From Isoetes taiwanensis (lineage: Eukaryota > Streptophyta > Lycopodiopsida > Isoetales > Isoetaceae): 64,000 nucleotides of DNA. The notes beneath the pieces are model-generated. The model made no database searches. It saw only the letters and a list, made by a program, of their open reading frames with translations, and was not told where the DNA came from. Below are positions 33,867 through 43,735 of this stretch, piece after piece (positions within the stretch are counted from its first letter, which is position 1; the number at the start of each line of letters is the position of its first letter). The stretch lies in assembly GCA_021234155.1 (NCBI GenBank), contig JAJEKV010000049.1, positions 3,563,487-3,627,486 of the forward strand, read 5' to 3'. The translations under genes and the position numbers were made by a program.

Positions 33867-34508
33867 TAGGAAAAAACGCTTCCTTCCCAGATTCGATACT
33901 CTTCCCGTACTACTCTACCTCTTGTGCAAAATGTGTGATAGCCATTTTCCTCCAAAACCTAGCTCCTGAGTTGTCGTTCCATATATAGACCAAATTCACA
34001 CAGAAATCCAAACAGAATTTGGCCTCCAACTATAATCGGGAGTATCATTTTTGGGTGCACGAACCTGCAATCATGACCCTGAAGCTTCTGTAGAAATACT
34101 AAAATCTAAACCTAACGAATAGTATGGCACTTACCATGCAAAATCTAAAGGATACCCTGGCATCCCTTGCATCCATCTTGCCTCCAAGCAACTAGGATAG
34201 CCTGATCCAGCGGGCAGTCCATCGGCCCTATCCCTCTGACCAAAGTAAAGCTAAATTGGGACCTTCATCCAAAAAATAATGTTTATATCTCTAATGTCTA
34301 ATTTGATGAAATTTTGACAACTGGACTTACTATTACATTAACATGTTGCACGTGAACGAAATGATAAGCCTTGCTTCCCAATGGGGGTAGCACTAGAAGA
34401 TGGTCAAGTCGCTAAGTTTGGAAATGGGTCTAGAAAGCAAGTTAACACCAAAGGTATCCACACTTCTATAGCAAAATTTTCAGGGAGCAATTACGGTCAA
34501 TGTATTAG
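33867..34508. other. No gene recognised
   Basis: Continuation of the pre-insertion locus; no frame or repeat of note. Confidence 0.5.
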
Positions 34509-34830
34509 GTGAGCAAGTTCAACCGTGATGTCTCACCAAGTTGTCCAATGTACGGGCAGGAAGTAGAGACAATTGAACACTGTTCCATGCATTGTTGGGA
34601 ACTTCATCCAGTGTGGGACAAATTGAAGGAAGTGTTTGGAATTTCTCTTTCAGAAAAGGAGCTTTTGTTAGGCATGTATCCATCATCTTAGCAAGTTGGA
34701 AAGAGAGTTGCTTTGAACTTATGCAAAGAATGGCTTTTTTTGCTTGTACGGAAGAGGCGGAGAAAATTAGCGTTCTCCTAGGAGTATAACCTCCCTAATA
34801 GCTTATGGTCATCTTTGAAACAAAAGGTCT
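34509..34830 (+). pseudogene. L1-type LINE C-terminal zinc-domain fragment
   Basis: MSKFNRDVSPSCPMYGQEVE then TIEHCSMHCWELHPVWDKLK: the C-P-x-C...E-T-x-x-H-x-x-x-x-C...W signature of the zf-RVT domain at the end of plant L1 LINEs, with the second Cys changed to Tyr. Following codons in another frame (ALNLCKEWLFLLVRKRRRKL) resemble the family's final helix. Different type from LINE-1 and LINE-2. Truncated fragment. Confidence 0.5.
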
Positions 34831-35330
34831 GACAATATCTTGTAGCATTTGAGGAGGAGGAGGAGTGGGCATCCCAAGCTTGCAACTCATATAAGTTCAA
34901 GTTCATAGTTGAGTGGCTATCTCTATATAAACGAATATGTTATGTAGGTATATGATATCACTTGGCATATGTATGTAATTGATGACATCCATTTAATAAA
35001 TATCCGATTCTTCAAAAAGAAAAAAACATTTTGTGTTGACTAGTGGCTTGATAATACTATGACCAGTATTTGGGCTAATTATTCATTTGCGCATGCATGG
35101 CACAAGTTCTTCGAATGGTCATATTTTTATCATCTTCATCTCCTTATTATGCAATCCCAAATATTTTGTAATTCTAAAGTACAATTGTGTAGCTTCATAT
35201 ATCACACCCAAGTCATATTTGAGCACCAAATTATAGGGGCCAAATTGCAAAAGAGAGTAAGGATGGCCTTAAGTAGATTCATGTTTTTTCTTTTAGAGCT
35301 ACCACTTACTTTTATTTTCTTAATACTACC
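34831..35330. other. No gene recognised
   Basis: AT-rich; only short overlapping frames. Confidence 0.4.
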
Positions 35331-35599
35331 AAGTGCGAGAGCGAGGGAAGGACTTAGAAAACAAAATGGAGCAAGTGAATCAGGAAGAGTGGGCGATAGT
35401 GCAGCACAAAAGTGGTGACAGACTCAAAAATCAAATACGAAAGAGGCTGCCCAATTCATGGGGCTCCACAAAAATTCTCAAAGGTTATAATTGTTTCAAT
35501 AATAAAGCAACAATAGAGAATCACGATAAGGAAGCGCTTACTGATTATATGGCAATAGAATGTCAAGTTGTTAATGGGGAGTTCCCAGTGCACAATAAT

Positions 35600-35815
35600 A
35601 TATGGGCTGATAACAGATTAGCGAGAGACAAGCAGGAGGAGTACGTAGAAGGTTAAATGACAACATACAAAAGCTTCTCATAGCAATCAACCCTCACACT
35701 GTCTCGAAAGCAGACGAGAAAGCCATCAGCTTGCAAGGGGCAGAATTCCAAGAGCAGATGCAGAAGCAAGAACGCTTTGATAAGGGTAAAAACTTGCATG
35801 ACCTTGCAACTTCTC
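35600..35815 (+). pseudogene. Chromovirus gag fragment related to E4
   Basis: DKQEEYVEG, a one-base shift, then NDNIQKLLIAINPHTVSKAD and EKAISLQGAE. This aligns with E4 gag (SERQAVDGYIEGLNSNIKRL, VRAINPKTVAEAEDKAISLE at about 50375-50495). It is an old isolated piece of a related element; the upstream plus-strand frame 35333-35656 may be its continuation but does not align clearly. Confidence 0.6.
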
Positions 35816-36206
35816 CTAGGCTCAACCACCTCCCTATGAGTTGTGTATCTCCCAGCTTCTGTGACTGGCGAACATACCCTCTGGTAAAATTAGGATCCGC
35901 TTGAAGGACATCTTGAATGGAGGGATGGACAGAGCTTAGGACACAATGCACCATCAAATAGTATAAAGCTTCAATAAAAACGTAGCTCTTAGTTGAGGCA
36001 ATTACAGGAATAGGAGGAAATTTTTTAATGTAACGATCCTCTTCCAGGGGATCATGATCATCCACATTTGCACCATCTTTCTCGTGTTGATCCTCAAAAC
36101 TTGTAGCATCCTCAACATTTCTAAAAGCAAAATCACTTACAGTTTCGTCCTTTTTCATATAGAGATGATTTTGTAGAAACATCCTCCTCACATCGCTCAA
36201 ACGCAT
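35816..36206 (-). other. Unrecognised minus-strand coding-like frame
   Basis: About 130 codons from MRLSDVRRMF to LGEVARSCKF, including an acidic DDHDPLEEDRYIKKFPPIPV stretch and a helix-like YVFIEALYYLMVHCVLSSVH. Its composition is protein-like, but no family is recognised. The nominal C-terminal part beyond 35816 is antisense to the gag fragment and is probably not real. Confidence 0.3.
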
Positions 36207-36321
36207 CTACATCCCGATCCATTGGGATATTTACAAGCGTGGAGTGAAAGCCCAAGAGAAGAGAAATCATCCAAAGAAGTGTAGAGCAAATCATAATACC
36301 TCATGAAATTTCTAACGGCAT

Positions 36322-36682
36322 ATGGAAACCCTTCCTATTTTCCCTCTTGCGTGGAAAATAGGAAGGGTTTCCATGCTATTGGAAAATAGGAAGGGTTTTC
36401 TATTCAAAATTTAAAATCTAGGGTAACGTGCTGCCTCCATAAGCGTGATCCATAAAGACTCCAGCGTGCAAATATTCTAAAAATAAAATAATGTGTGGAA
36501 ACCCTTCCCATCTTCCCTGGAAACCCTACTCATTTTCCAAAGAGGAAGTGAAATTAGGAAGGGTTTCCACGGAAAATGGGAAGGGAAACCCTTCTATTGA
36601 AAGCCGGAAGGTTTCCCTGAAAATTGGAAAAGGTTTCCTTGGAAAATGGGAAGGGTTTCCAGGGAAAATCGGAAGGTGTTTT
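36322..36682. repeat. Cluster of about 12 copies of a 20-bp motif in both orientations
   Basis: Core GGAAAATRGGAAGGGTTTCC and its complement recur at 36324, 36353, 36381, 36497, 36519, 36549, 36571, 36585, 36606, 36619, 36641 and 36663 (approximate starts, several partial). The first two form a perfect 22-bp inverted repeat (36322-36343 and 36353-36374) with a 9-base loop. Not a simple tandem array: orientation alternates and spacing varies. Confidence 0.85.
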
Positions 36683-36939
36683 TACTGGAGGGCAACACCA
36701 ATCGGGCGTACCTTTTGTGTCTATTTGTGTTTGTGTTATAAGTCTTAAATTTCATATAACACTTCAAGCGATTCATTTCTTGTTTTTAGCATTAAAAGAC
36801 CTTCTTAAAGGCCGTATTCCCAAACACACAATCCACTGTCACCAAATATGTGGGTCTTCAAGACCATTTTTGCTTTGATTAGGGACATATTGGAAAGTGA
36901 TTAAGCTAATGAAATAGTGAAAGTGTTGAAATCACGTAT

Positions 36940-37055
36940 GGTGGCATGGCCCTTGGGACCACATTTCGGTGTGGACCAGTGGGGCCTTGCGACCGGCAGT
37001 AACCAGGAGCGGGTCACCGGCCACACCGGAATGTGAAACCAAGGGCCATGCCACC
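36940..37055. repeat. 35-bp inverted repeat (long hairpin)
   Basis: Arms 36940-36974 and 37021-37055 match at 31 of 35 positions around a 46-base loop; the arms begin GGTGGCATGGCCCTTGG. No reading frame. It could be a fold-back element remnant or a small-RNA hairpin. Confidence 0.8.
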
Positions 37056-38043
37056 ACAACATGAAATGGGAAGCAAATTTGTGCCCCATTTTTTTCAGCG
37101 GAGGTTCGACGATGGCGGTGGGTGGCTATGGTGTTGGGTAGTGATGGCGCTGGGAAAAGCTTAGGATGGCGGCTATGGTGTTCACGGTGATGGCGTTTTG
37201 TAGCCCTTTACCCCCAATTTTTTTTCTCCGCTATTTTTTTTTTGTGAACCTGTTGAACCCCTGTTTTCCCCTAAGTTTTTGCATCTGATCCCTATTTTCT
37301 CGAAGGTTTTGCATATTGATCCCTGTTTTTCCCTAAGTTTTTCCTTGTTGATTCTGTTTTTTCTATCAATGGCAACCATGCATTCCTGCTGGAGGACCAA
37401 CCTGGGTGAAGCTGGGTGCAGCAAATTCATGGGCACCATTGGTTTTTTTTTTATTTCGTTTCTTTTTTATTTTTGCTTCAACCATCGATTCGTTCTACAC
37501 CATTGACATTGGCAGGCATTTTTTCTCTCAAAATTCTAATGGTCATTGATCTGGCACAATACCGAGAATATCTGCCAGATCAATGGTAGGTTATGAAACA
37601 TGAACGTGATGCCATAAATATCAGAAATAATTTGCGACCCATTTTCCATGTTGTACTAAGAGTGTTGTAGGAGATACTATACTTCAGAGAGTATCACAAT
37701 TTCAATCCTTCCAATCCTTCCACTGCTAATATTTCTAAGCTCTACATAATCTTACGCGGAGATTGGAGATGGAGCTAACCCAAACCTCCAAATTCCTTAC
37801 TAAAAGAGGAAAACAAAGACCAAGCCAACTACCTAGGGATTCTGAAGAAATACTACTTTTATGCAAATTCTTGAGAAAGGTGAAAAAACAGCTGGGCAAT
37901 GAGATGAAGAGTCATGGGGCAGTTGTTAATGTTGCCTACCCCAATATTCCACATAACCATGCTTTTCCATCCCAGCTGTGTGCAGCCTGTATCTTTTAGG
38001 GCAAGCGTTTCTTCTCCGATGGAGGGCCGCAGTGACGATCCTG
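37056..38043. other. Upstream region of the EXORDIUM-like gene
   Basis: Poly(T)-rich sequence with GATGGCG repeats around 37110-37200 and short frames only. Contains whatever distal promoter elements the downstream gene has; none is identified with confidence. Confidence 0.4.
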
Positions 38044-38050
38044 CTATAAA
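38044..38050 (+). promoter_or_regulatory. TATA box of the EXORDIUM-like gene
   Basis: CTATAAA at 38044, followed by ATGG; about 90 bases before the start codon at 38135, which would leave a 5' leader of roughly 60 bases. Confidence 0.6.
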
Positions 38051-38134
38051 ATGGAGCTCCATTTCTATCAAGGTAACTCGCTATACATACTTGTCTCATC
38101 CTGCGTTCACTTTTCTTAAGCTTTTGGTTGCAAA

Positions 38135-39091
38135 ATGGCCTTCCGAATCCTGTTTTTCATAGCTCTAATCTATGCCTCTGTGTTTGCCTCCGACGCCAGA
38201 CTCTCTTATCACCGCCATCTTTCTGAACTTGTTCAGCAACCTTCTGTAGTTCTTAACTACCACAAAGGTCCTCTTTTGGCTGGAAAAGGGCCTCTTAATG
38301 TTTATCTCATCTGGTATGGATCCTTCACCCCTGCACAAAGAGCCATAGTCAAGGATTTCCTTTCTTCTTTCAACTCAGCCGATGAGAAAACGCCTTCTGT
38401 TAGCTCATGGTGGAAAAAGACTGCTGGTTACAAGAACACTGCTGGAGAATCTGTTTTAGAATCTGTGAAATTGGGAGCAGAGTCATCTGATTCATATTCG
38501 CTTGGTAAGAATCTGAAGAAGGTGGATATGCAGAATCTGGTAAAGAAGGCATCCAGTTCTAAGCCCTTTGCTGGATCATCAAATGTTCTCTATCTACTTC
38601 TTACGTCTGATGATGTCAATGTGGAGGGTTTTTGTGTGCAAACATGTGCTTCACATGCTTCAGTAAAAAGGGGCAAGAAACAAACAATTCCATATGCTTG
38701 GGTTGGAAACTCTGCTACCCAGTGCCCTGGCAAATGTGCCTGGCCATTTGCTAGTGCCAAGAATTATTTTGGGCCTGATACAAAGCCATTAATTGCACCA
38801 AATGGAGATGCGGGTATTGACGGAATGATCATAAACATTGCTACCATAGTTGCTGGGACTGCCACAAATCCTTTCACCAATGGATATTATCAAGGAGATG
38901 CTAAAGCCCCATTAGAAGCTGCTACAGCTTGCACAGGCATATTTGGAAAGGGAGCTTACTCTGGTTACACAGGAGACTTGTTCGTGGATAAAAAAAGTGG
39001 AGCAAGCTTCAATGCTTATGGTACAGGAGGCAGAGCATTTCTTTTGCCCGCCTTATGGGATCCATTGACTAGCACATGTTCTTACCCATAG
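38135..39091 (+). CDS. EXORDIUM / phosphate-induced protein 1 (PHI-1) family protein
   Basis: Intact 318-codon, intronless frame, the only clearly functional host gene here. An N-terminal signal peptide (MAFRILFFIALIYASVFASD) predicts export to the cell wall. The PHI-1/EXORDIUM domain covers residues about 40-318: LNYHKGPLLAGKGPLNVYLI with WYGSFTPAQRAIVKDFLSSF, SWWKKTAGY, VNVEGFCVQTC, QCPGKCAWPFA, the glycine-rich GDAGIDGMIINIATIVAG, NPFTNGYYQGDAKAPLEAAT and final LLPALWDPLTSTCSYP. Conserved cysteines are present in these blocks. Length matches the family (about 310-320). In flowering plants the family is brassinosteroid- and sugar-responsive and promotes growth at the apoplast; the exact role here is inference. 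TATA box about 90 bases upstream. Confidence 0.96.
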   Translation: MAFRILFFIALIYASVFASDARLSYHRHLSELVQQPSVVLNYHKGPLLAGKGPLNVYLIWYGSFTPAQRAIVKDFLSSFNSADEKTPSVSSWWKKTAGYKNTAGESVLESVKLGAESSDSYSLGKNLKKVDMQNLVKKASSSKPFAGSSNVLYLLLTSDDVNVEGFCVQTCASHASVKRGKKQTIPYAWVGNSATQCPGKCAWPFASAKNYFGPDTKPLIAPNGDAGIDGMIINIATIVAGTATNPFTNGYYQGDAKAPLEAATACTGIFGKGAYSGYTGDLFVDKKSGASFNAYGTGGRAFLLPALWDPLTSTCSYP

Positions 39092-39407
39092 CCATAGCTG
39101 CCTCTTTCAGCAATGTTCTATAGTGGATGTATATGAAGTGGATCTATGATGTAGATAGAGGAGAGACCTTTTTTTTTCCCTGTTGCAACGCAGCAGGTGT
39201 GGTTCTCTCCACTCAACAGAAACAAAGAACAGTTAAATGAGACATTTACTCCTTTTCTTTTCTCCTTCATTTTTTTGATTGGTTGCTCTGCACGGGATTT
39301 TTTCTTTTCATGCTTTAAGAGCATATCGAACAGATGGATATTGCATCATTTTAGTATAGATCCTTAATACATCTCAAAAGAAAAAGAAGAAAATCACATT
39401 GAGAGAG
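39092..39407 (+). other. 3' flank of the EXORDIUM-like gene
   Basis: T-rich sequence, no gene. No canonical AATAAA close to the stop; the transcript end is not placed. Confidence 0.4.
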
Positions 39408-39600
39408 TCCACAGGTTTGCATAAAGAAATAAGAGAAACCTGCATTGCAACACTATGAAGATTTTATGAAACTCAAAATAATTAGAAGAAATCACATTCA
39501 GATTATGAAACTCAAAATAATTAGAAGAAATCACATTCAGAAAAAGTCCGCAGGTTTGCATAAAGAAAAAAGAGAAACCCACATTTCAACACACTGAAGT
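39408..39600. repeat. Nested direct repeats
   Basis: A 39-bp unit (39464-39502, TTATGAAACTCAAAATAATT...) is repeated perfectly at 39503-39541, and both are flanked by two copies of a longer unit beginning GTCCRCAGGTTTGCATAAAG (39408 and 39547). A similar short duplication (CAATGGTGTAAAGRGCAAA) lies around 39685-39740. Confidence 0.8.
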
Positions 39601-40133
39601 TTTTTACGAAAATAACATATCTTTGTATCTGCTCATTTTGAAAAGCTTAACTTACCGATTAAGCACATAAAAGACCAAAGAAGTCCAATGGTGTAAAGGG
39701 CAAATATACCAGGGAAGTCAAATGGTGTAAAGAGCAAAATTTCCACATTCCAATGCACTGCATTGTGACGTAAAATCATACACACGAAAAGAGCAAGAAT
39801 CCGAACTTGCCTTTCCCAATCTAGTTAGCAGGCTTGCATAACCGCTCATATACTCGCTCATTTTGGGCCCTTGATGAAGGAAATATGACATGCCATATCC
39901 TCTCTCAAAGAACCATAGCCCATGAACAAAAATGAAGATGGTGTCAAACTTTTCCAGCTCAGCATATGGTTTTCAAAACCCAAGCAAAAGTCAATATATG
40001 GAACTACAGGGATCTACTATAGTTCTATGTAGACGAAACTGGAAGAACAGATAAACTGAAAAACCGAAAATTTGAAATAATAAAGAACAACATCAAGCGA
40101 GAGACCTTCCTTATTCGTGCCCCATTCTGAGTT

Positions 40134-40690
40134 CTACCCTCTCCAGCAATCACTGTAAATAATACTTCTAGGTGCTACATAGTTGAAAATGATTGAAACT
40201 AATGTATCAGCTGTCCGATCTTCAACTGGCAACATAAACATCTTGTTAGATCCTCGTGCCTCCAAAGACCCACTGACCTTCAACTCTTCTACCCCTAGTA
40301 TATTTTCGCTTATCAAACTTGCTCTCACCTATTTCTACAATCTTTCCAGGGCCACTAATCACCTCACTGCTTCTCTGAATAGAAATTGTACAAATATCAC
40401 GATAATAGTTATACCAGTTAACCATTGCCTGATAAGTACGGATAACCACACTCGTTCGTTGCTACATCTTGTAGCATTTTCTAGTAGTACATCAGCCTCA
40501 ATATCCGTGGGAATGTCAATTTGCTTCCAAAGAACTAAGTACCTCTACGAATACAACATGTGAAACTACAACGCTTACCTCGATATTTCCACTTGATTCC
40601 ATCTCTTGAACCCTTAAGATTTCCCCGCAATTTCATGGTCTTGTTGCATCTCTCATGCTCTCTCCTATCTGGCAACAAACCTACTTTTAC
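40134..40690 (-). pseudogene. Merlin (IS1016/ISXO2-like) DNA transposase relic
   Basis: Minus-strand pieces in two or three frames give the family blocks in order. Near 40640-40560: MKLRGNLKGSRDGIKWKYRG, KRCSFTCCIRRGT and KLTFPRILRLMYY (N-terminal zinc-ribbon region). Near 40370-40290: GPGKIVEIGESKFDKRKYTR and GRRVEGQWVFGG (first catalytic block; the usual IVEIDESKF has Asp changed to Gly). Near 40240-40137: MFMLPVEDRTADTLVSIIFN and IIYSDCWRG (second Asp block). The last block with the third acidic residue is missing. It is the DDE transposase of Merlin elements, here dead and truncated. Confidence 0.8.
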
Positions 40691-40893
40691 ACAGAGAGCA
40701 ATTGTAGCTTAGGAAGTGCTGATCTTTTCTACTAATTTGGAAAGACTATTCACATTCTTGGAAGAATTCTGGAACTCCATTGAAGAGAGACTGCTAAAAC
40801 TAGTGCAAATCACGAAAAACAAAATAAGCGAATCATTTTGGAGCCTTTATAAAGGGTTTTTAGTAGTTACTGGACGAATTATGGAGTGTGGAG

Positions 40894-41693
40894 TGTTATG
40901 GACCAAGCCTTGGGACCCGGAGTCTGCCATGGGAATGCCACGATATGGCCTGGGAACGTCCCCAGCAGTAGCACCGCCTAGGGGCGGCATGGGGTTATAA
41001 TTTTAAATGGCTAAACTTTCGTAAGCTAAAGTGGCCTTTTAATTAAAAGATAAAAAGAAAAGCTACTTAACCTTTGATTTGGGAGCGTGACATGGCTTGA
41101 CTTTATTGGCTGAAGGTTTTAAAAGGCAAAACCGATCTGTAACTTCGCGATTACAGCAGGTCAGTTGGATCAGCTAAAAACAGTTCGAATCTGAGCTATA
41201 CTTGCTCGATTCTTGCTCTGGAAAAGGCCCATGTGCCTTTTTCCAGCTAATCTTGGCCTTAGTGGCCCTATAAAAAGATTTGATGGGGTTTTTGGAAATC
41301 ACGGTTTTTTTTTGGAGCCAAGCAATTGGAGCAATCTGCCTTACCTGGTAGCTTGATCTCTTGTTGCTGGAGGTTTTGATCCATTGCAAACTGATTGAGC
41401 ATTAATTCGACCTGTTCTAAGCCACTTCACTATTTGGTGTTACCTTGAGGTGGCGCTCCATTCTTGGAGTGTTTCTGACTGCTCTTTGAGCAATACTGCT
41501 ACTGCAGTATCAAGTTCTTGTGTTGGAACTTCTGAAGCTGGGCTTCAGGCTGATCGTTGGTCTGTAGCAGTCGTGCAGTTGATCGTTGGGATCTGTAGCA
41601 GTCGTGGGTGGGGAGCTCTGGGAGCTCACGGTTGAGGGGAACTCTGGGAGTTCTAGGTAGCGCGATCGGACCTACTTTCCGTAGGCTGTGACA
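40894..41693 (+). repeat. E3 5' LTR
   Basis: TGTTATGGACC...GGCTGTGACA; partner at 62008-62793. Contains GGGAGCTCACGGTTGAGGGG near 41615 and a duplicated CTGATCGTTGG motif around 41550-41590 that the other LTR lacks. Confidence 0.93.
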
Positions 41694-41696
41694 ATT

Positions 41697-41708
41697 TGGT
41701 ATCAGAGC
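41697..41708 (+). other. E3 primer-binding site (initiator Met-tRNA)
   Basis: TGGTATCAGAGC, the standard complement to the plant initiator Met-tRNA 3' end, three bases after the LTR. Confidence 0.93.
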
Positions 41709-41721
41709 AAGGTTTAAAGCC

Positions 41722-43005
41722 ATGACTGATCCGACACAGGGTATGGCGCAGCCAATCGTTGGGTTGCTAACTGTTGCTTTAACATATGGCATAGTACCTG
41801 CGCTCCACGATATTCATTTGGAAGACCTGCCAGTATTCGATTTTGAAGCGATGCTGCAGGCACAACCTAGTGTGGGGTTGCCATCTCCCTTTGTTATTGA
41901 GCAACCTCTTAGTGGTACCCAACACCCTGGGGGTGACCCAGTTCCACGGGCAGGCTTGGCAGCTAGCGGGGCGAGTACCGTGGTCAGTGGAGTAGGCTCT
42001 CCAGCAGCACCATTGTTGGTGACTGCAACAACAGTTACCACGGCGCGAGGGGGTCCTCAAGAAGAGCAATCTTCGATTGCTAGAACTCTGGATAATATGC
42101 AGAGACAAATGAATCGATGGATGCTGGAATGCGTTGCCCAGGAGCAACGCCTTAGTGAATCTATAGATCGGCTTATGCAGAACTCTAGAAGTACTACAAA
42201 TAACTCTACAACCCAAACCGTACGAGGTATCGCAAGGGGACGGGCAGTTGTGAGTGCACCACTTGGAGTTGGTCGCTCTATACCGGACACAGCTAACCCA
42301 GCTGTGAGTGATCCTCCCGAGGAGACCTTGAACGGGCTCCCGGAAGAGGAAGTCAAAGCTCTGGAAAAGATGAAAATGCCGGATTTTGATGGAAGAGGAA
42401 CTCCAAAGGATGCGATGCTCTGGTTGGGTCGCATGAAATTATATTATGTGGCTACTGAGAAAGGCGATACAACAAAGGTACTGCACGCCTCTTTTAAGTC
42501 GAAAGGTATTGTCGCTTCGTGGTGGGCTATCCATACCGATAGCAGAAAAGCTTTTCAGTCTTGGACGGACTTCTGTAAGCGATTCAAAGATGAGTATGAG
42601 CATCATTTTGATAGTCGCCATGTACTAATATCACTCCGAGAGGCGGTGCAAATCGGAACTTTACAAGAGTATATGAGCAAACTCCGAGGGTTGTTTGCAA
42701 GACTTCTCGACCTTACCCCTCAGACGAGGGTACCACTTTGTCAACGGTCTGAAAGAAGTCAGTATTAAGACACACCTGTTGCAAGCAGAACCCAAGGGCT
42801 TCGAGGAAGCAGTGGAGCTTGCAAGAAAATTGGTTGGTCGGGAGGAACCTCAGAAGACCAAGAAGAGTTTTGATTGGAAATCAAAAAGAGCTGAAAACAC
42901 TGCGGATGGAGCGTCATCAGCTAAAAAGAGGAAGCAGAATCAGTCGAATAAAAAGGCTGCGGGGCAGTCTAAAGATTTCAATCAAAAGAAGGCAGCTATA
43001 AAGTG
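41722..43005 (+). pseudogene. gag: E3 gag (one frameshift)
   Basis: Starts MTDPTQGMAQ at 41722. Long Ser/Thr/Pro-rich N-terminal part, a helix LDNMQRQMNRWMLECVAQEQ, then the capsid domain: MKMPDFDGRGTPKDAMLWLG, SWTDFCKRFKDEYEHHF, LQEYMSKLRGLFARLLDLTP. A one-base shift near 42715 moves it to YHFVNGLKEVSIKTHLLQAE and the basic tail to 43002. The capsid type (FDG...W) is that of chromoviruses. Confidence 0.88.
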
Positions 43006-43735
43006 ATAATTGCCAGGGCATGGGTCATATTACGAGACAATGTCCTAAGCCGCAAAAGCCAAAGAAGGCGGTAGCCGCGACGGCCAAAACACCATCGGAT
43101 GGTGAAGCTGTGAAGACACTATCGGCCATCGCGAGAGAAGAAAGCATGGTAAATGATTCTTCTAAAGTTTTCTTTGGTAAAGTCATACGGGTTCTAGGTA
43201 GAATCAAGGGAAAGAACGTGGTTGTTCTTATTGATTCTGCGAGCACTGACAATTTCTTGTCTGCAGACTTAGCAACGGAGCTAGGCCTGGAGCTGAGGAA
43301 GGTGACTCCGTATGTAGTTGAAGGAGAGGCGGGGCCTCAGATTCAACATGGAGATCAACAAGCGCAGGGCGTAGACTTGACACTTCAAGATAGAAGTTCA
43401 CCTAGGGCAGCACAATTTAGAATTGATGTTGATTTGATCAATTTGAAACGTTATGGTATCATTTTGGGGATAAAGTGGCTTCAAACTGCACGTCCGCTTA
43501 TTCATTGGCCATCCAATGTGTTAACTTTTGAGTTAGAAGACACTAAGTCTGTCAATATACAAGGATCGCCATATGTGGGATCTGGAAAATTGTTGTCGGC
43601 CACTCGGGCCAAACTGCTTTTAGAGTGAATAATAATCAAGTTTTTGGAATTTATGTATATGATGATGATATATGTGTCAAAACTTGTAATTCACTTGTAG
43701 AGCAACCGGATGAAAACTCTCAGCCTCATCCTCAG
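43006..43735 (+). pseudogene. E3 zinc knuckle and aspartic protease
   Basis: CQGMGHITRQCP at 43013 is the second half of a CCHC knuckle whose first Cys is lost to a one-base deletion. The protease follows: NVVVLIDSASTDNFLSADLA at about 43217 (active site D-S-A where D-S-G is normal, so probably inactive) and YGIILGIKWLQTARPLIHWP. Cut off at 43735 by E4 in the linker before RT. Confidence 0.85.

Noticed and set aside
36322..36682. CRISPR-like array
   Set aside because: Repeats alternate in orientation, spacing is irregular and the genome is a plant.
41779..42434. Minus-strand frames of 125-145 codons
   Set aside because: Shadows of the E3 gag frame on the other strand.
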